Source of the DNA: Candidatus Obscuribacter sp.
GTDB taxonomy: Bacteria; Cyanobacteriota; Vampirovibrionia; Obscuribacterales; Obscuribacteraceae
Length of the DNA stretch: 64,000 bases
Assembly (NCBI GenBank): GCA_016712465.1
Contig: JADJQZ010000001.1
Span: 4,960,001 to 5,024,000 of the forward strand
Reading direction: 5' to 3'
A program made the position numbers and the translations under genes. Positions 44,870-56,739 of this stretch are shown in pieces. Each line of letters opens with the position of its first letter. Positions within the stretch are counted from its first letter, which is position 1. A model generated the notes under the pieces. That model worked only from the letters and a program-made list of their open reading frames with translations, was not told where the DNA came from and searched no databases.

Positions 44870-47341
44870 ATGACAGTTGCGTCTGAAGATCGAAAAACTA
44901 CGGAACTCGCTGTAGATCAAATTTGTGCCTATGGTATTGCTCGCTCAACAGTGAAAGTGGATGCAGCCAACCCGCCATTAGGGCAGGAGGAACTTCGCAA
45001 CACCGATGCTTACTGGCGCGCCTGCAATTATCTGGCGGCCGGCATGATTTATCTGAGGGAAAACCCGCTGCTCAAACAGCCTTTGAAAGTCGAACATATA
45101 AAGAATCGACTACTTGGCCACTGGGGATCCAGCCCGGGTCTCAGCTTTGTCTATGTGCACCTGAACCGTCTCATCAAGAAGTACGATCTGGACATGATTT
45201 ATATGGCCGGACCAGGTCACGGTGCGCCGGGAGTTCTGGCACCTGTCTACCTGGAGGGCACCTATTCCGAAATTTATCCCGATAAAAGTGAAGACGAAGA
45301 AGGTATGACCGCTTTCTTCAAACAATTCTCTTTTCCGGGCGGTATCGGCAGCCATTGCACGCCGGAGACACCCGGCTCCATCCACGAAGGCGGCGAACTG
45401 GGCTATAGCGTGTCCCATGCTTATGGCTCGGTCTTCGACAATCCCGACTTGATCACGGCCGTCGTAGTGGGTGACGGTGAAGCGGAAACCGGTCCACTGG
45501 CAACCTCCTGGCATTCCAACAAGTTCATCAACCCGGCTAGAGACGGAGCGGTGCTGCCGATTCTGCATTTGAACGGCTACAAAATAAACAACCCCACCAT
45601 CCTGGCCAGAATAGATCACGAGGAGTTGGAAGCCCTCTTTCACGGCTACGGCTACACACCCTATTTCGTGGAAGGTAGCGACACCGACAGCATGCACCAG
45701 GCCATGGCCGCCACTTTGGAAAAATGCATCACCGAAATTCGCGCCATCCAAAAAGAAGCCCGGGAAAACGCTGCCAACAATATTCCAGTCAAAAGACCGC
45801 GCTGGCCGATGATCGTGCTGCGCAGCCCGAAAGGCTGGACCGGACCGAAAGAACTCTCGGGTCATAAAATTGAAGGCAGTTGGCGCGCCCACCAGGTTCC
45901 CCTCACCGGCGTCAAAAAAGATCCGGAACAGTTGGAAATGCTCAAAGCCTGGATGAAGAGCTATAAGCCGGAAGAACTGTTCGATGAGAAAGGGCGCTTG
46001 CTGCCCAAGCTGAAAGCGCTAGCCCCCGAGGGCAAGCGCCGCATGAGTGCCAACCCCCACGCCAACGGCGGACTCTTGCAGAAATCTCTGCGCATGCCGG
46101 ACTTCAAGCATTACGCCGTTCCCGTAGAGAGACCCGGCGCTTGCGAAGCCGAGAATACAAGGCCGACGGGCGCTCTCTTGCGCGACATCATGAAAACCAA
46201 TCCTGACAATTTCAGGCTCTTTGGACCCGACGAGACGACTTCCAACAAACTGGACGACGTCTATGCCGTCACCAAAAAATTCTGGCTGGCAAATTATTTC
46301 CAGGAAGATAACGACGGCGGCGAATTGGCCAGAGACGGAAGAGTAATGGAAATGCTCAGCGAACACACCCTGGAAGGTTGGCTGGAAGGCTATCTGCTCA
46401 CCGGTCGCCACGGCTTCTTCGCTACCTATGAAGCCTTCGTGCACGTCATCGATTCTATGTTCAACCAGCATGCCAAATGGCTGGACATCTGCAATCATCT
46501 GGGCTGGCGCGCCAGTGTCGCCTCTCTCAACCTGCTCATCACCTCCACGGTCTGGAGACAGGATCACAACGGCTTCACCCACCAGGATCCGGGCTTCCTC
46601 GACCTGGTCGTAAACAAAGGGCAAAAAGTAGTGCGCATCTACATGCCGCCTGATGCCAACTCCCTTCTCTCTTGCGTTGATCACTGCCTGCGCAGCGTTG
46701 ACTACATCAACGTTATCGTCTGCGACAAGCAAAAACACTTGCAATACATGGACATGGACTATGCCGTAAAACATTCAACCATGGGCATAGGCATCTGGGA
46801 TTGGGCCAGCAACGACAAAGGTGTGGAGCCGGATGTAGTCATAGCTTCGGCCGGAGACATCGCTACCCAGGAAGCACTGGCTGCCACAGCCCTGCTTCGG
46901 GAAGAGTTTCCAGACCTGAAAGTGCGCTTCGTGAACGTGGTAGACCTGCTCATGCTGCAACCCGAGAGTGAGCACCCCCACGGGCTCTCGGACAAAGACT
47001 TCGACAGCCTCTTCACCATCGACAAGCCGGTCATCTTCAACTTCCACGGTTATCCCTGGCTGATTCACAGACTGGCTTACAGGCGCACCAATCACAACAA
47101 CATGCATGTAAGGGGCTATAAAGAGAAAGGCAATATCAACACCCCTCTGGAACTGGCCATCAATAACCAGACCGATAGATTCAGCCTGGCAATGGACGTC
47201 ATCGACAGAGTCGAGAAATTGAAAGTAGCCGGCGCTCATGCCAAGTCGAAGTTCCGCAAAATGCAGATCGAATGTCGCAACTATGCCCACGAACATGGCG
47301 TAGACAGACCCGACCTGGCTGATTGGAAATGGCCCTATTAA
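44870..47341 (+). CDS. xfp: Phosphoketolase (xylulose-5-P/fructose-6-P)
   Basis: The 823-aa thiamine-diphosphate enzyme splits xylulose-5-phosphate and/or fructose-6-phosphate with phosphate to acetyl-phosphate and a shorter sugar phosphate. Characteristic blocks are GPGHGAPGVLAPVYLEGTY, SFPGGIGSHCTPETPGSIHEGGELGYS (in two parts), VVGDGEAETGPLA, NGYKINNPT and, in the C-terminal half, TRRPGACEAENTRPTGA-like and HQDPGFLD. It is full length. ATG 44870 follows GGAG. glgX starts 19 bp after its stop, so the two form an operon linking glycogen sugars to acetyl-phosphate. Confidence 0.96.
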   Translation: MTVASEDRKTTELAVDQICAYGIARSTVKVDAANPPLGQEELRNTDAYWRACNYLAAGMIYLRENPLLKQPLKVEHIKNRLLGHWGSSPGLSFVYVHLNRLIKKYDLDMIYMAGPGHGAPGVLAPVYLEGTYSEIYPDKSEDEEGMTAFFKQFSFPGGIGSHCTPETPGSIHEGGELGYSVSHAYGSVFDNPDLITAVVVGDGEAETGPLATSWHSNKFINPARDGAVLPILHLNGYKINNPTILARIDHEELEALFHGYGYTPYFVEGSDTDSMHQAMAATLEKCITEIRAIQKEARENAANNIPVKRPRWPMIVLRSPKGWTGPKELSGHKIEGSWRAHQVPLTGVKKDPEQLEMLKAWMKSYKPEELFDEKGRLLPKLKALAPEGKRRMSANPHANGGLLQKSLRMPDFKHYAVPVERPGACEAENTRPTGALLRDIMKTNPDNFRLFGPDETTSNKLDDVYAVTKKFWLANYFQEDNDGGELARDGRVMEMLSEHTLEGWLEGYLLTGRHGFFATYEAFVHVIDSMFNQHAKWLDICNHLGWRASVASLNLLITSTVWRQDHNGFTHQDPGFLDLVVNKGQKVVRIYMPPDANSLLSCVDHCLRSVDYINVIVCDKQKHLQYMDMDYAVKHSTMGIGIWDWASNDKGVEPDVVIASAGDIATQEALAATALLREEFPDLKVRFVNVVDLLMLQPESEHPHGLSDKDFDSLFTIDKPVIFNFHGYPWLIHRLAYRRTNHNNMHVRGYKEKGNINTPLELAINNQTDRFSLAMDVIDRVEKLKVAGAHAKSKFRKMQIECRNYAHEHGVDRPDLADWKWPY

Positions 47342-47359
47342 AGAGGTGACAAAAGAGAA

Positions 47360-49576
47360 TTGGCTGACCAGGCCATGATATACAAAGCCCATCCAGGTCG
47401 CAGTTATCCCCTGGGGGCCAGTTTATCGGCAACGGGCGTAAACTTTGCCATCTACTCAAAGAGAGCATCCTATCTGGAATTGCTTCTCTTCGATAGCGAA
47501 GATAGCCCGTTGCCTTCTCATACCTACATGCTTACCGCTGCTAACCGCACGGCTAACTACTGGCACATTTTTCTAGAAGGTCTTAAGGCCAATCAGGTCT
47601 ATGCCTGGCGTGCCTATGGCGACATAGAGGCCGAAAACAAACAACTCTTTGACCACGACAAGGTCCTTTTGGATCCCTATAGCCGGGCCATTGTCGGCTG
47701 GAAAAACTATTGCCGCAAAGCCGCCGCCACAGCCGGTGACAACTGCGAAGTGAGCCTGCGCTCAGTGGTGCTCGACCACGGCAATTACGACTGGCACGGT
47801 GACAAAATTCCCGACGTCGACGCCGACAAAAGAGTCATCTATGAGTTGCATGTGGCAGGTTTTACAAAGAATGCCAACTCCGGTATCGAAGAGAAAAAGC
47901 GCGGCACCTTTGCCGGTTTAATAGAAAAGCTTCCTTACCTGAAAGAGTTGGGGGTGACCACCATTGAACTGATGCCGGTGCAGGCCTTCGACCCGGCCGA
48001 TGCCCCGGTCAATGGCAAGAAGCTGGAAAACTACTGGGGCTACAGCCCAATTGGTTTCTTTGCTCCGCATCCGCATTTCAGCCTGGCGAAAAATCCACAG
48101 GCCATGCTGGACGAATTTCGCGACATGGTCAGAGCCTGCCACAAAAGCGGACTGGAAGTGATACTGGATGTGGTGTTCAATCACACCGCTGAAAATGACG
48201 AACGTGGTCCCACCCTTTCTTTCAAAGGTCTGGACAGCCTCACTTACTATATTTTCGACGAAGACTCCAAGGACTATAGAGACTTCACCGGTTGCGGCAA
48301 CACCCTGCGCACGGAACATCCGGTGGTAGGCCGCCTGCTGCTTGATGCCTTGCGATACTGGGTGGAAGAAATGCACGTGGATGGCTTCCGCTTCGATCTG
48401 GCCTCGATATTGTCCCGCGATGTATTCGGAGTGCCGCTAGCAAGACCGCCTCTAATCTGGAATATCGAATCGGACCCGATTCTGGCCTCCTCGCTTTTAA
48501 TAGCCGAAGCCTGGGATCCGGCAGGTCTTTATCAAGTTGGTTGGTTCGTCGGTCAGGGTTCGCGCTTCGCCGAATGGAACGGCCCCTTTCGAGACGACAT
48601 CAGACGCTTTGTCAAAGGTGACAACAACACAATAATTTCGCTGGTGAAGCGCCTTTCAGGCAGTACCGATATCTACGGTACTCGGGTCGGGAAACCAAGG
48701 CAATGTATAAATTTCATCACCTGCCATGACGGCTTCACCTTAAACGATCTGGTCAGCTACAACCAGAAGCACAATCTGGAAAACGGCGAAAACAACAGGG
48801 ACGGTCGAGACGACAACTATAGCTGGAATTGTGGTTTCGAGGGCAGCACAGCCGATGCGCAGGTGGAAGAACTGAGAGAAAGGCAAATTCGCAATTTCCT
48901 TTCACTTCTCTTTCTGGCCTCTGGTACCCCTATGCTTTCCATGGGAGATGAGATCAGACGCAGCACCAGAGGTAATAACAATGCCTACTGTCAGAACAAT
49001 GAAAGCAATTGGTTTGATTGGAGCCTGTTGTCCAAACACCGAGACCTGTACAATTTCACGCGCGACCTGATCAAACTGACCAGATATTTCCATCTATTCC
49101 GACAAGACGCGGCCCATCGCCTGCATATGCAGAATCCTCATAAATCCTGGGAATCCACAGCCACGGTTCTCACCTGTCATGGTATCAAACTGAATGAACC
49201 GGACTTCAGCCCCAATTCCCACAGCATTGCCATCGAGCTAAAGAATACGGCGCTGCAAGAGCATGCCTACGCTGTCTTCAATTCATACTGGCGCCCCCTC
49301 GACTTTCAGTTGCCGCTCATCAAAGAGCCAGACGCATTTCATAAAATCCTGGACACCAATCTCAGTTTCGTCGCTTCCGTAGACAGGTTGAAGGATTTGA
49401 AACCGCTCCAGGAAAAGACTCTCACCGTACCTGAGCGCAGCATCGTTGTACTCATGAGCACAGCCGGGCTCCTGGCTGAAAGAGGTAAAGGCGAAGGCAA
49501 AGCAACCTTGCCGAGCGCCAGCCAGAACATCACATGGACAGGACTGAAGCGCTTGCGCCTACCAGAATTCGAGTGA
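47360..49576 (+). CDS. glgX: Glycogen debranching enzyme (GlgX/isoamylase type)
   Basis: The 738-aa GH13 enzyme has an N-terminal CBM48 domain (about residues 10-115) and a TIM barrel with nucleophile D346 in HVDGFRFDL, acid/base E383 in LIAEAWDPAG and the transition-state Asp in FITCHDGFTLND. It cleaves alpha-1,6 branches left by GlgP. The start is TTG 47360 with AAGAGGTG 11 bp upstream; ATG 47375 is the alternative. The stop codon abuts that of the convergent HD-GYP gene. Confidence 0.94.
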   Translation: MADQAMIYKAHPGRSYPLGASLSATGVNFAIYSKRASYLELLLFDSEDSPLPSHTYMLTAANRTANYWHIFLEGLKANQVYAWRAYGDIEAENKQLFDHDKVLLDPYSRAIVGWKNYCRKAAATAGDNCEVSLRSVVLDHGNYDWHGDKIPDVDADKRVIYELHVAGFTKNANSGIEEKKRGTFAGLIEKLPYLKELGVTTIELMPVQAFDPADAPVNGKKLENYWGYSPIGFFAPHPHFSLAKNPQAMLDEFRDMVRACHKSGLEVILDVVFNHTAENDERGPTLSFKGLDSLTYYIFDEDSKDYRDFTGCGNTLRTEHPVVGRLLLDALRYWVEEMHVDGFRFDLASILSRDVFGVPLARPPLIWNIESDPILASSLLIAEAWDPAGLYQVGWFVGQGSRFAEWNGPFRDDIRRFVKGDNNTIISLVKRLSGSTDIYGTRVGKPRQCINFITCHDGFTLNDLVSYNQKHNLENGENNRDGRDDNYSWNCGFEGSTADAQVEELRERQIRNFLSLLFLASGTPMLSMGDEIRRSTRGNNNAYCQNNESNWFDWSLLSKHRDLYNFTRDLIKLTRYFHLFRQDAAHRLHMQNPHKSWESTATVLTCHGIKLNEPDFSPNSHSIAIELKNTALQEHAYAVFNSYWRPLDFQLPLIKEPDAFHKILDTNLSFVASVDRLKDLKPLQEKTLTVPERSIVVLMSTAGLLAERGKGEGKATLPSASQNITWTGLKRLRLPEFE

Positions 49577-52198
<2,622 letters not shown>

Positions 52199-52599
52199 TG
52201 GTACCCTGTCTCAGTTGCCAACTGGCCAAACACCCTTATCCACGATAACACGAAGGAAGCCCAAGCCTGAATGGAAAAGGTCAAATACTTCATACCGAAA
52301 CCATAGCCGGAGCAAACCTGAAAGCCCGCCTTGTTTGTCCGAAAATGCGCGCTTTTCCTTTTTATAAGACATTGACAGGCTGAAATTCTGAACGCCCTGA
52401 GAAAGAAGCCTTGAAAAGGGGCAATTTTAATAGCAACTTATGGCTCCAGGGATTTTAATATTAGGTTGCGCTATGTGCTGTCTGCTTCGCAGACGGGAAT
52501 ATTGACCTAGTTGAGAACCATCCGTAAGAACGGGCAAATAAATGCAATGCCAGAGTCTTGCGGCCCCGGCTCGGACCAAGCGGCTTTCGAGGATAAAGA
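52199..52599. other. Divergent intergenic region
   Basis: These 401 bp hold no convincing gene. They contain a TTGACA hexamer (52372-52377) without a matching -10 and a small GTCTGC-TTC-GCAGAC hairpin at 52479-52493. The promoters of both the HD-GYP gene and the operon starting at 52600 should lie here. Confidence 0.35.
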
Positions 52600-53589
52600 G
52601 TGACCGTAGATACACAACTGATGGGCTATGTGACAAAACCGCTCACCGTCGGAGACATTATCGGACAGTCTTTTCGCATCTGCAGACGACAAATCGCGCT
52701 CGTATTCAAGGTTTTGGTCTTGCCTACGGTCATCCTGGGAATAGGCCGAGTGGCGGTGGTTCTGGCCGGAAGCTATGCCTTTCAGTCGGGCAAAGAAGCA
52801 TCGCCTCAAATCGCCTGGGCAATAGTCGGCATCGTCGGTCTCATTTGCCTGATCTGGGGCGGGTTGCTCCTGGCCATCAGGCAGCTGGCCCTGGTCAGAT
52901 TGTTCACGGGCTTTGCCGCCAACATCGAAGAGGCAACTGAATTTGTCCTCAAGCGCGGCTGGTCTATTATCAATCTGATTCTGGCCTGGTTTGCCATCTG
53001 CCTGGTGGCCGTCATTTCCTGGGCGGTGGTGGCAGTCCTGGCAGCGCCGCTGCTCAAGAATTCGGGCGGTTCGGCAGTCCTGGCCTCCGTGGGTATTGCC
53101 ATTTCCGTTCTGGGATTTGGCATCACAGTAATTTATCTAGGACTGGCAGGCTCACTGGCCTTTTACGGACTGGCCATCGAGGAGGGCGATCTGGGTGCGG
53201 TTCTAGCCAAAGCCTTCAACTTGACTTTCAGGAGTTTCCTGCGCACTACCGGCTTCGGCTTCCTCTCTATGCTCTCCGTAGCCATGCTGGCCTATCCCCT
53301 GACTCTGCCAATCTGGATTCTCACTGTCGGCTACTTTCTCGTCACGGGCGTGGCCACCGGCGCCTCAGAAACCGCCCAGTTGCCGGCCTTCATTCAGGTG
53401 ATCAACGCCCTCTGGGAAACCGTCACCAATATGGTGATCGGACCCATCTGCTATGTGGCTTACGGACTCTTTTTCTGTGACTTGAAGATGCGCCTGGAGG
53501 GCTCCGACTTACTCATGCGCCTGGAGAGCCTGCAGAACAAACCAGCGGAAGACGAGCCGCCCCCGCACGCCCATGCCTTTGTCAGTTGA
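52600..53589 (+). CDS. Multi-span membrane protein at head of MoxR operon
   Basis: The 329-aa product has a short cytoplasmic helix (VGDIIGQSFRICRRQIALVF) followed by six to seven hydrophobic segments and a charged C-terminal tail. It resembles the DUF975/glycerophosphoryl-diester-phosphodiesterase-type membrane proteins often found with DUF4129 genes. The start is GTG 52600 with GAGGAT upstream. The stop overlaps the next gene by 17 bp. Confidence 0.75.
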   Translation: MTVDTQLMGYVTKPLTVGDIIGQSFRICRRQIALVFKVLVLPTVILGIGRVAVVLAGSYAFQSGKEASPQIAWAIVGIVGLICLIWGGLLLAIRQLALVRLFTGFAANIEEATEFVLKRGWSIINLILAWFAICLVAVISWAVVAVLAAPLLKNSGGSAVLASVGIAISVLGFGITVIYLGLAGSLAFYGLAIEEGDLGAVLAKAFNLTFRSFLRTTGFGFLSMLSVAMLAYPLTLPIWILTVGYFLVTGVATGASETAQLPAFIQVINALWETVTNMVIGPICYVAYGLFFCDLKMRLEGSDLLMRLESLQNKPAEDEPPPHAHAFVS

Positions 53590-54286
53590 GGCCGCGCCAG
53601 TGGAATTCAAGAACATTGCCGGTCCCTTGAGCGAAATCGCCAAGAACTACAACTATAAAGAACCGCCTGGCATTCTGGTCGGTCTGCAAGAACTGATTTC
53701 CAATCTCTTGCGAGCACTAGGCGAATTGTTATCCATGCTCAAGCTGCCCTCGGCCGGCGCTACCGATTCACGCGCAGCCGCCACCCTGGTGCAATATGCC
53801 GTCATTGCCGTGGGAGTTATCTGCGCCGTCTGCCTCATCTTGATTGTTGCCGGCCGCCTGCGGCACATTGCCGCAGCCAGAAAGCTCGCCCAGTCAGGGC
53901 TAATCAATGCCGAAAGACCCCTGGACAGACAGGGTTGGAAAGAGCAAGCGGAAAAAGATGCCCTGGAGGGCAATTACAAAGAGTCGGTACGCGCACTTTA
54001 CATGAGTGCGCTCTATCTGCTGGATGAACGGGGCGTCACCCGCTTTCAAGCCAGCAAAACCAATTACGAGTACTTTTACTCTCTGGTTAACGCCGGCGCC
54101 GGCAAGAACTATCAAATTCTCAGGGAACCCTTCCGCAATCTGGTAGACCGGGTAGAAGAAATCTGGTTCGGGTTCAACGAGGCTTTGCCCGGCGACTATG
54201 AGTTTTGCCGCGCCGCACTGACGAAAATGGAAGAAGTCCTGGCTACCGTCCCTGTCGAAATTCGAGGGGATAAAAGTAAACCATGA
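53573..54286 (+). CDS. DUF4129-domain membrane protein
   Basis: The 237-aa protein has one membrane helix (about residues 72-93) and a C-terminal DUF4129 domain (about 125-235; EGNYKESVRALYMSALYLLDERG and VDRVEEIWFG). The N-terminal part is probably extracytoplasmic. DUF4129 proteins occur with MoxR ATPases and DUF58 proteins in stress or envelope-assembly operons of unknown mechanism. Both ends overlap neighbouring genes. Confidence 0.82.
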   Translation: MPLSVEAAPVEFKNIAGPLSEIAKNYNYKEPPGILVGLQELISNLLRALGELLSMLKLPSAGATDSRAAATLVQYAVIAVGVICAVCLILIVAGRLRHIAAARKLAQSGLINAERPLDRQGWKEQAEKDALEGNYKESVRALYMSALYLLDERGVTRFQASKTNYEYFYSLVNAGAGKNYQILREPFRNLVDRVEEIWFGFNEALPGDYEFCRAALTKMEEVLATVPVEIRGDKSKP

Positions 54287-55746
54287 GTGATGCTGCTACG
54301 AGTATGGAAAAGGTACAGCCCCCAAAAGGCGGTCTGCCCCGCGACCTGATCATCCAACTAGGTGCACTACTAGTGGTATCAGGGCTACTCACTTATGCCG
54401 CACTCTCTTCCGACAAACAGTTGGAAAAGCTCTTGCCTGAATCCAAGATTTTCGCCTCCAGCTACAACTTAAAACCAAGCGGCGTGAGCGGGCTCTTCGA
54501 GCTTTGTGAGAAAATCAGTGAGCGGGGCCGCAGGATTGTGCGCTGGGAAAAACCCTATCGAAAGCTAAAGGGAGGTTCGGAGACTACACGCTTTGTAGAC
54601 TCTTCCAGACGCAAAGAGACCTTGAAAGAGGCCCGCGGTACCTTACTGATAGTCAGACCGGATGAAGCCCTGGCCGAATTCGAAGTAACTGAAATACTTG
54701 ACTGGGTAAAACAAGGTAATTCCCTAATTTACCTCGACGATTTTCGCTTTCACTTCAGCCGCCGTCTGCTCGATAAAATCGGACTGAAGGTAGTGCGCCT
54801 GGACAAACCGCTGGAAGACAGAATCTCAGACCGGTTGCCGGTGAAAGCCCTCTTGTCCGGCAGCAACGCACAAACAAACAATGGCAATTCCGATGATAAA
54901 CTTGACGCTATCGCGCCGCTCTACACCCATCTAAGCGTGCTGAGACTGACAGCCGGTGAGGCTCTCAGCGGCGGACAGGCCCTCGTGAAGGTGGACGGTC
55001 ACACCTTGATCACTCAAAAAACCTGGGGCAAGGGTAGAATCCTCATATCCAGCGCTCCCGCCATGCTCTCCAACAAGCTAGTCGGCAAGACGGAAGCCTG
55101 GGGTAATTTCCAATTTTTTGCCAACTGGCTTGCCACTACTAACGGTGACATAATCTTCGACGAAGTCAGCCATGGCTTTAAAAACGGTTCTAATGTGTTC
55201 ATCTATTTCTTGAGAGGCCCGGCCGGCTTCGTCACCTTGCAAATCATGGTTCTGCTCATCATAGCCATACTGAGTGCGCATCAGCGCTTCGGGCGAATTG
55301 AGAAGCTAAAGGACGCCAGAAAAATTGCCGACAGCGAATATATCAGCGGTCTGGCCAACACCTACCAGCGAGCCTCGGCCCGTCGAGCCGCCCTGGAAAT
55401 AATTCACCAGAACTTGCACAACCGCCTGGCCAAACTGATGTCGATCTCCCCCCACGAACCAGGTGAACGCTTACTGGAAGTTCTAAGAGCACGAAACGAA
55501 AAAGCCTGGTCGGAAGATTTCAGGAGCCTGGTTATCAAGACAATGGAAGACCTGGAGCACCTTCTGAAAGCAAACCATGACAAGAATGCCGCGCCGGCAG
55601 AGAAGCATAAAGAAGTACTGCCGCCAATTAGCGAAGAAACCTTCAAAGAGCTGGCCATCGCTTGCGATAAAATTTGTAAGCAGCTCGATAGCAAGTTGAC
55701 AATAGAATCATCGCCCCCTGCTTCGGCACTGAGCAAAGGAAATTAA
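54283..55746 (+). CDS. DUF4350-domain membrane protein
   Basis: The 487-aa protein has a membrane helix near residues 25-43, a DUF4350 domain with a GATase-like fold (about 55-280; SSYNLKPSGVSGLFEL and WVKQGNSLIYLDD), a second helix (about 312-330) and a charged cytoplasmic tail. Its start overlaps the previous stop as ATGA. DUF4350 proteins are standard partners of MoxR/DUF58/DUF4129 genes. Confidence 0.82.
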   Translation: MSDAATSMEKVQPPKGGLPRDLIIQLGALLVVSGLLTYAALSSDKQLEKLLPESKIFASSYNLKPSGVSGLFELCEKISERGRRIVRWEKPYRKLKGGSETTRFVDSSRRKETLKEARGTLLIVRPDEALAEFEVTEILDWVKQGNSLIYLDDFRFHFSRRLLDKIGLKVVRLDKPLEDRISDRLPVKALLSGSNAQTNNGNSDDKLDAIAPLYTHLSVLRLTAGEALSGGQALVKVDGHTLITQKTWGKGRILISSAPAMLSNKLVGKTEAWGNFQFFANWLATTNGDIIFDEVSHGFKNGSNVFIYFLRGPAGFVTLQIMVLLIIAILSAHQRFGRIEKLKDARKIADSEYISGLANTYQRASARRAALEIIHQNLHNRLAKLMSISPHEPGERLLEVLRARNEKAWSEDFRSLVIKTMEDLEHLLKANHDKNAAPAEKHKEVLPPISEETFKELAIACDKICKQLDSKLTIESSPPASALSKGN

Positions 55747-56739
55747 ATGCAGCAAGAAGTGACAGCTACAGAGAGCAAAACAGAATCGGAAGAATTAGCC
55801 CTCACACGTGCTACCTTTGCCCGCCTCAAAGATGCCCTCAACGAAACTATCGTCGGCCAGCCCATGGTCATAGACCAGCTACTAACGGCTATCCTCGCCG
55901 ACGGTCACGTGCTTCTGGAAGGAGTGCCGGGCACGGCCAAAACCCTTCTGGTGAAGAGCATTGCCAGCCTGGTGGGAGCCGACTTCGGTCGCATTCAATT
56001 GACTCCCGACATGTTGCCCTCCGATATAGTCGGCACCAGCGTTTACGACTTGAATGCCCGCACATTCAGCCTTCGCAAAGGTCCCATTTTTACTTCCTTA
56101 CTGCTGGCTGATGAGATCAACCGGACCCCGCCCAAGACGCAATCAGCACTTTTGGAAGCCATGGAAGAAAGACAGGTGACCCTGGACGGTCATACTGAGA
56201 AACTACCCGATTTGTTTCTCGTGGTAGCCACACAAAACCCGGTCGAATTCGAAGGCACCTATCCGCTGCCGGAAGCCCAACTGGACCGCTTCATGCTCAA
56301 GGTATTGATCGGCTACCCCGGCGCCGCCGCAGAAAAGCAAATGCTCTCAAACTGGCAGGAGGGCAAGTACCGGCGCTTCACTAAACCTCTGACAGCCGTG
56401 ACCTCGGCGGAAGAAATTCTTCAATGCCGACAGGAACTGCTCAAGGTAAAAGTAGAAGCCAGCATCATGGATTACCTGGTTGAGCTGGTGCAGAAGTCTC
56501 GTTCCATTTCCGACTTGCAATTGGGTGCAAGCCCCCGAGCTGCGCTGGCCTGGCTGGCGGCGGCCAAAGCCCACGCCGCCATAGAGGGACGTGATTTTGT
56601 CACTCCTGACAATATAAAGTTTGTGGCAGAGCCTGTTTTGCGGCACCGCTTGATCATGACGGCAGAAGCGGAATTGGACGGTGTAACGGTATCACAAGTA
56701 GTGGCGAACCTCCTGCGCCAGGTGACCGTGCCGCGATGA
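55747..56739 (+). CDS. MoxR-family AAA+ ATPase
   Basis: The 330-aa protein has Walker A GVPGTAKT (near residues 59-66), Walker B LLLADEINR, sensor 1 VVATQNPVE and an arginine-finger region EAQLDRFMLK. MoxR ATPases act as chaperones that remodel partner proteins, commonly with DUF58/VWA proteins. The gene follows its neighbour directly and overlaps the DUF58 gene by 4 bp. Confidence 0.93.
   Translation: MQQEVTATESKTESEELALTRATFARLKDALNETIVGQPMVIDQLLTAILADGHVLLEGVPGTAKTLLVKSIASLVGADFGRIQLTPDMLPSDIVGTSVYDLNARTFSLRKGPIFTSLLLADEINRTPPKTQSALLEAMEERQVTLDGHTEKLPDLFLVVATQNPVEFEGTYPLPEAQLDRFMLKVLIGYPGAAAEKQMLSNWQEGKYRRFTKPLTAVTSAEEILQCRQELLKVKVEASIMDYLVELVQKSRSISDLQLGASPRAALAWLAAAKAHAAIEGRDFVTPDNIKFVAEPVLRHRLIMTAEAELDGVTVSQVVANLLRQVTVPR

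Noticed and set aside
45110..47392. Long minus-strand open frames (up to 260 codons) opposite the phosphoketolase gene
   Set aside because: They are antisense to a highly conserved full-length enzyme gene, show no protein-like motifs and follow from its codon bias.
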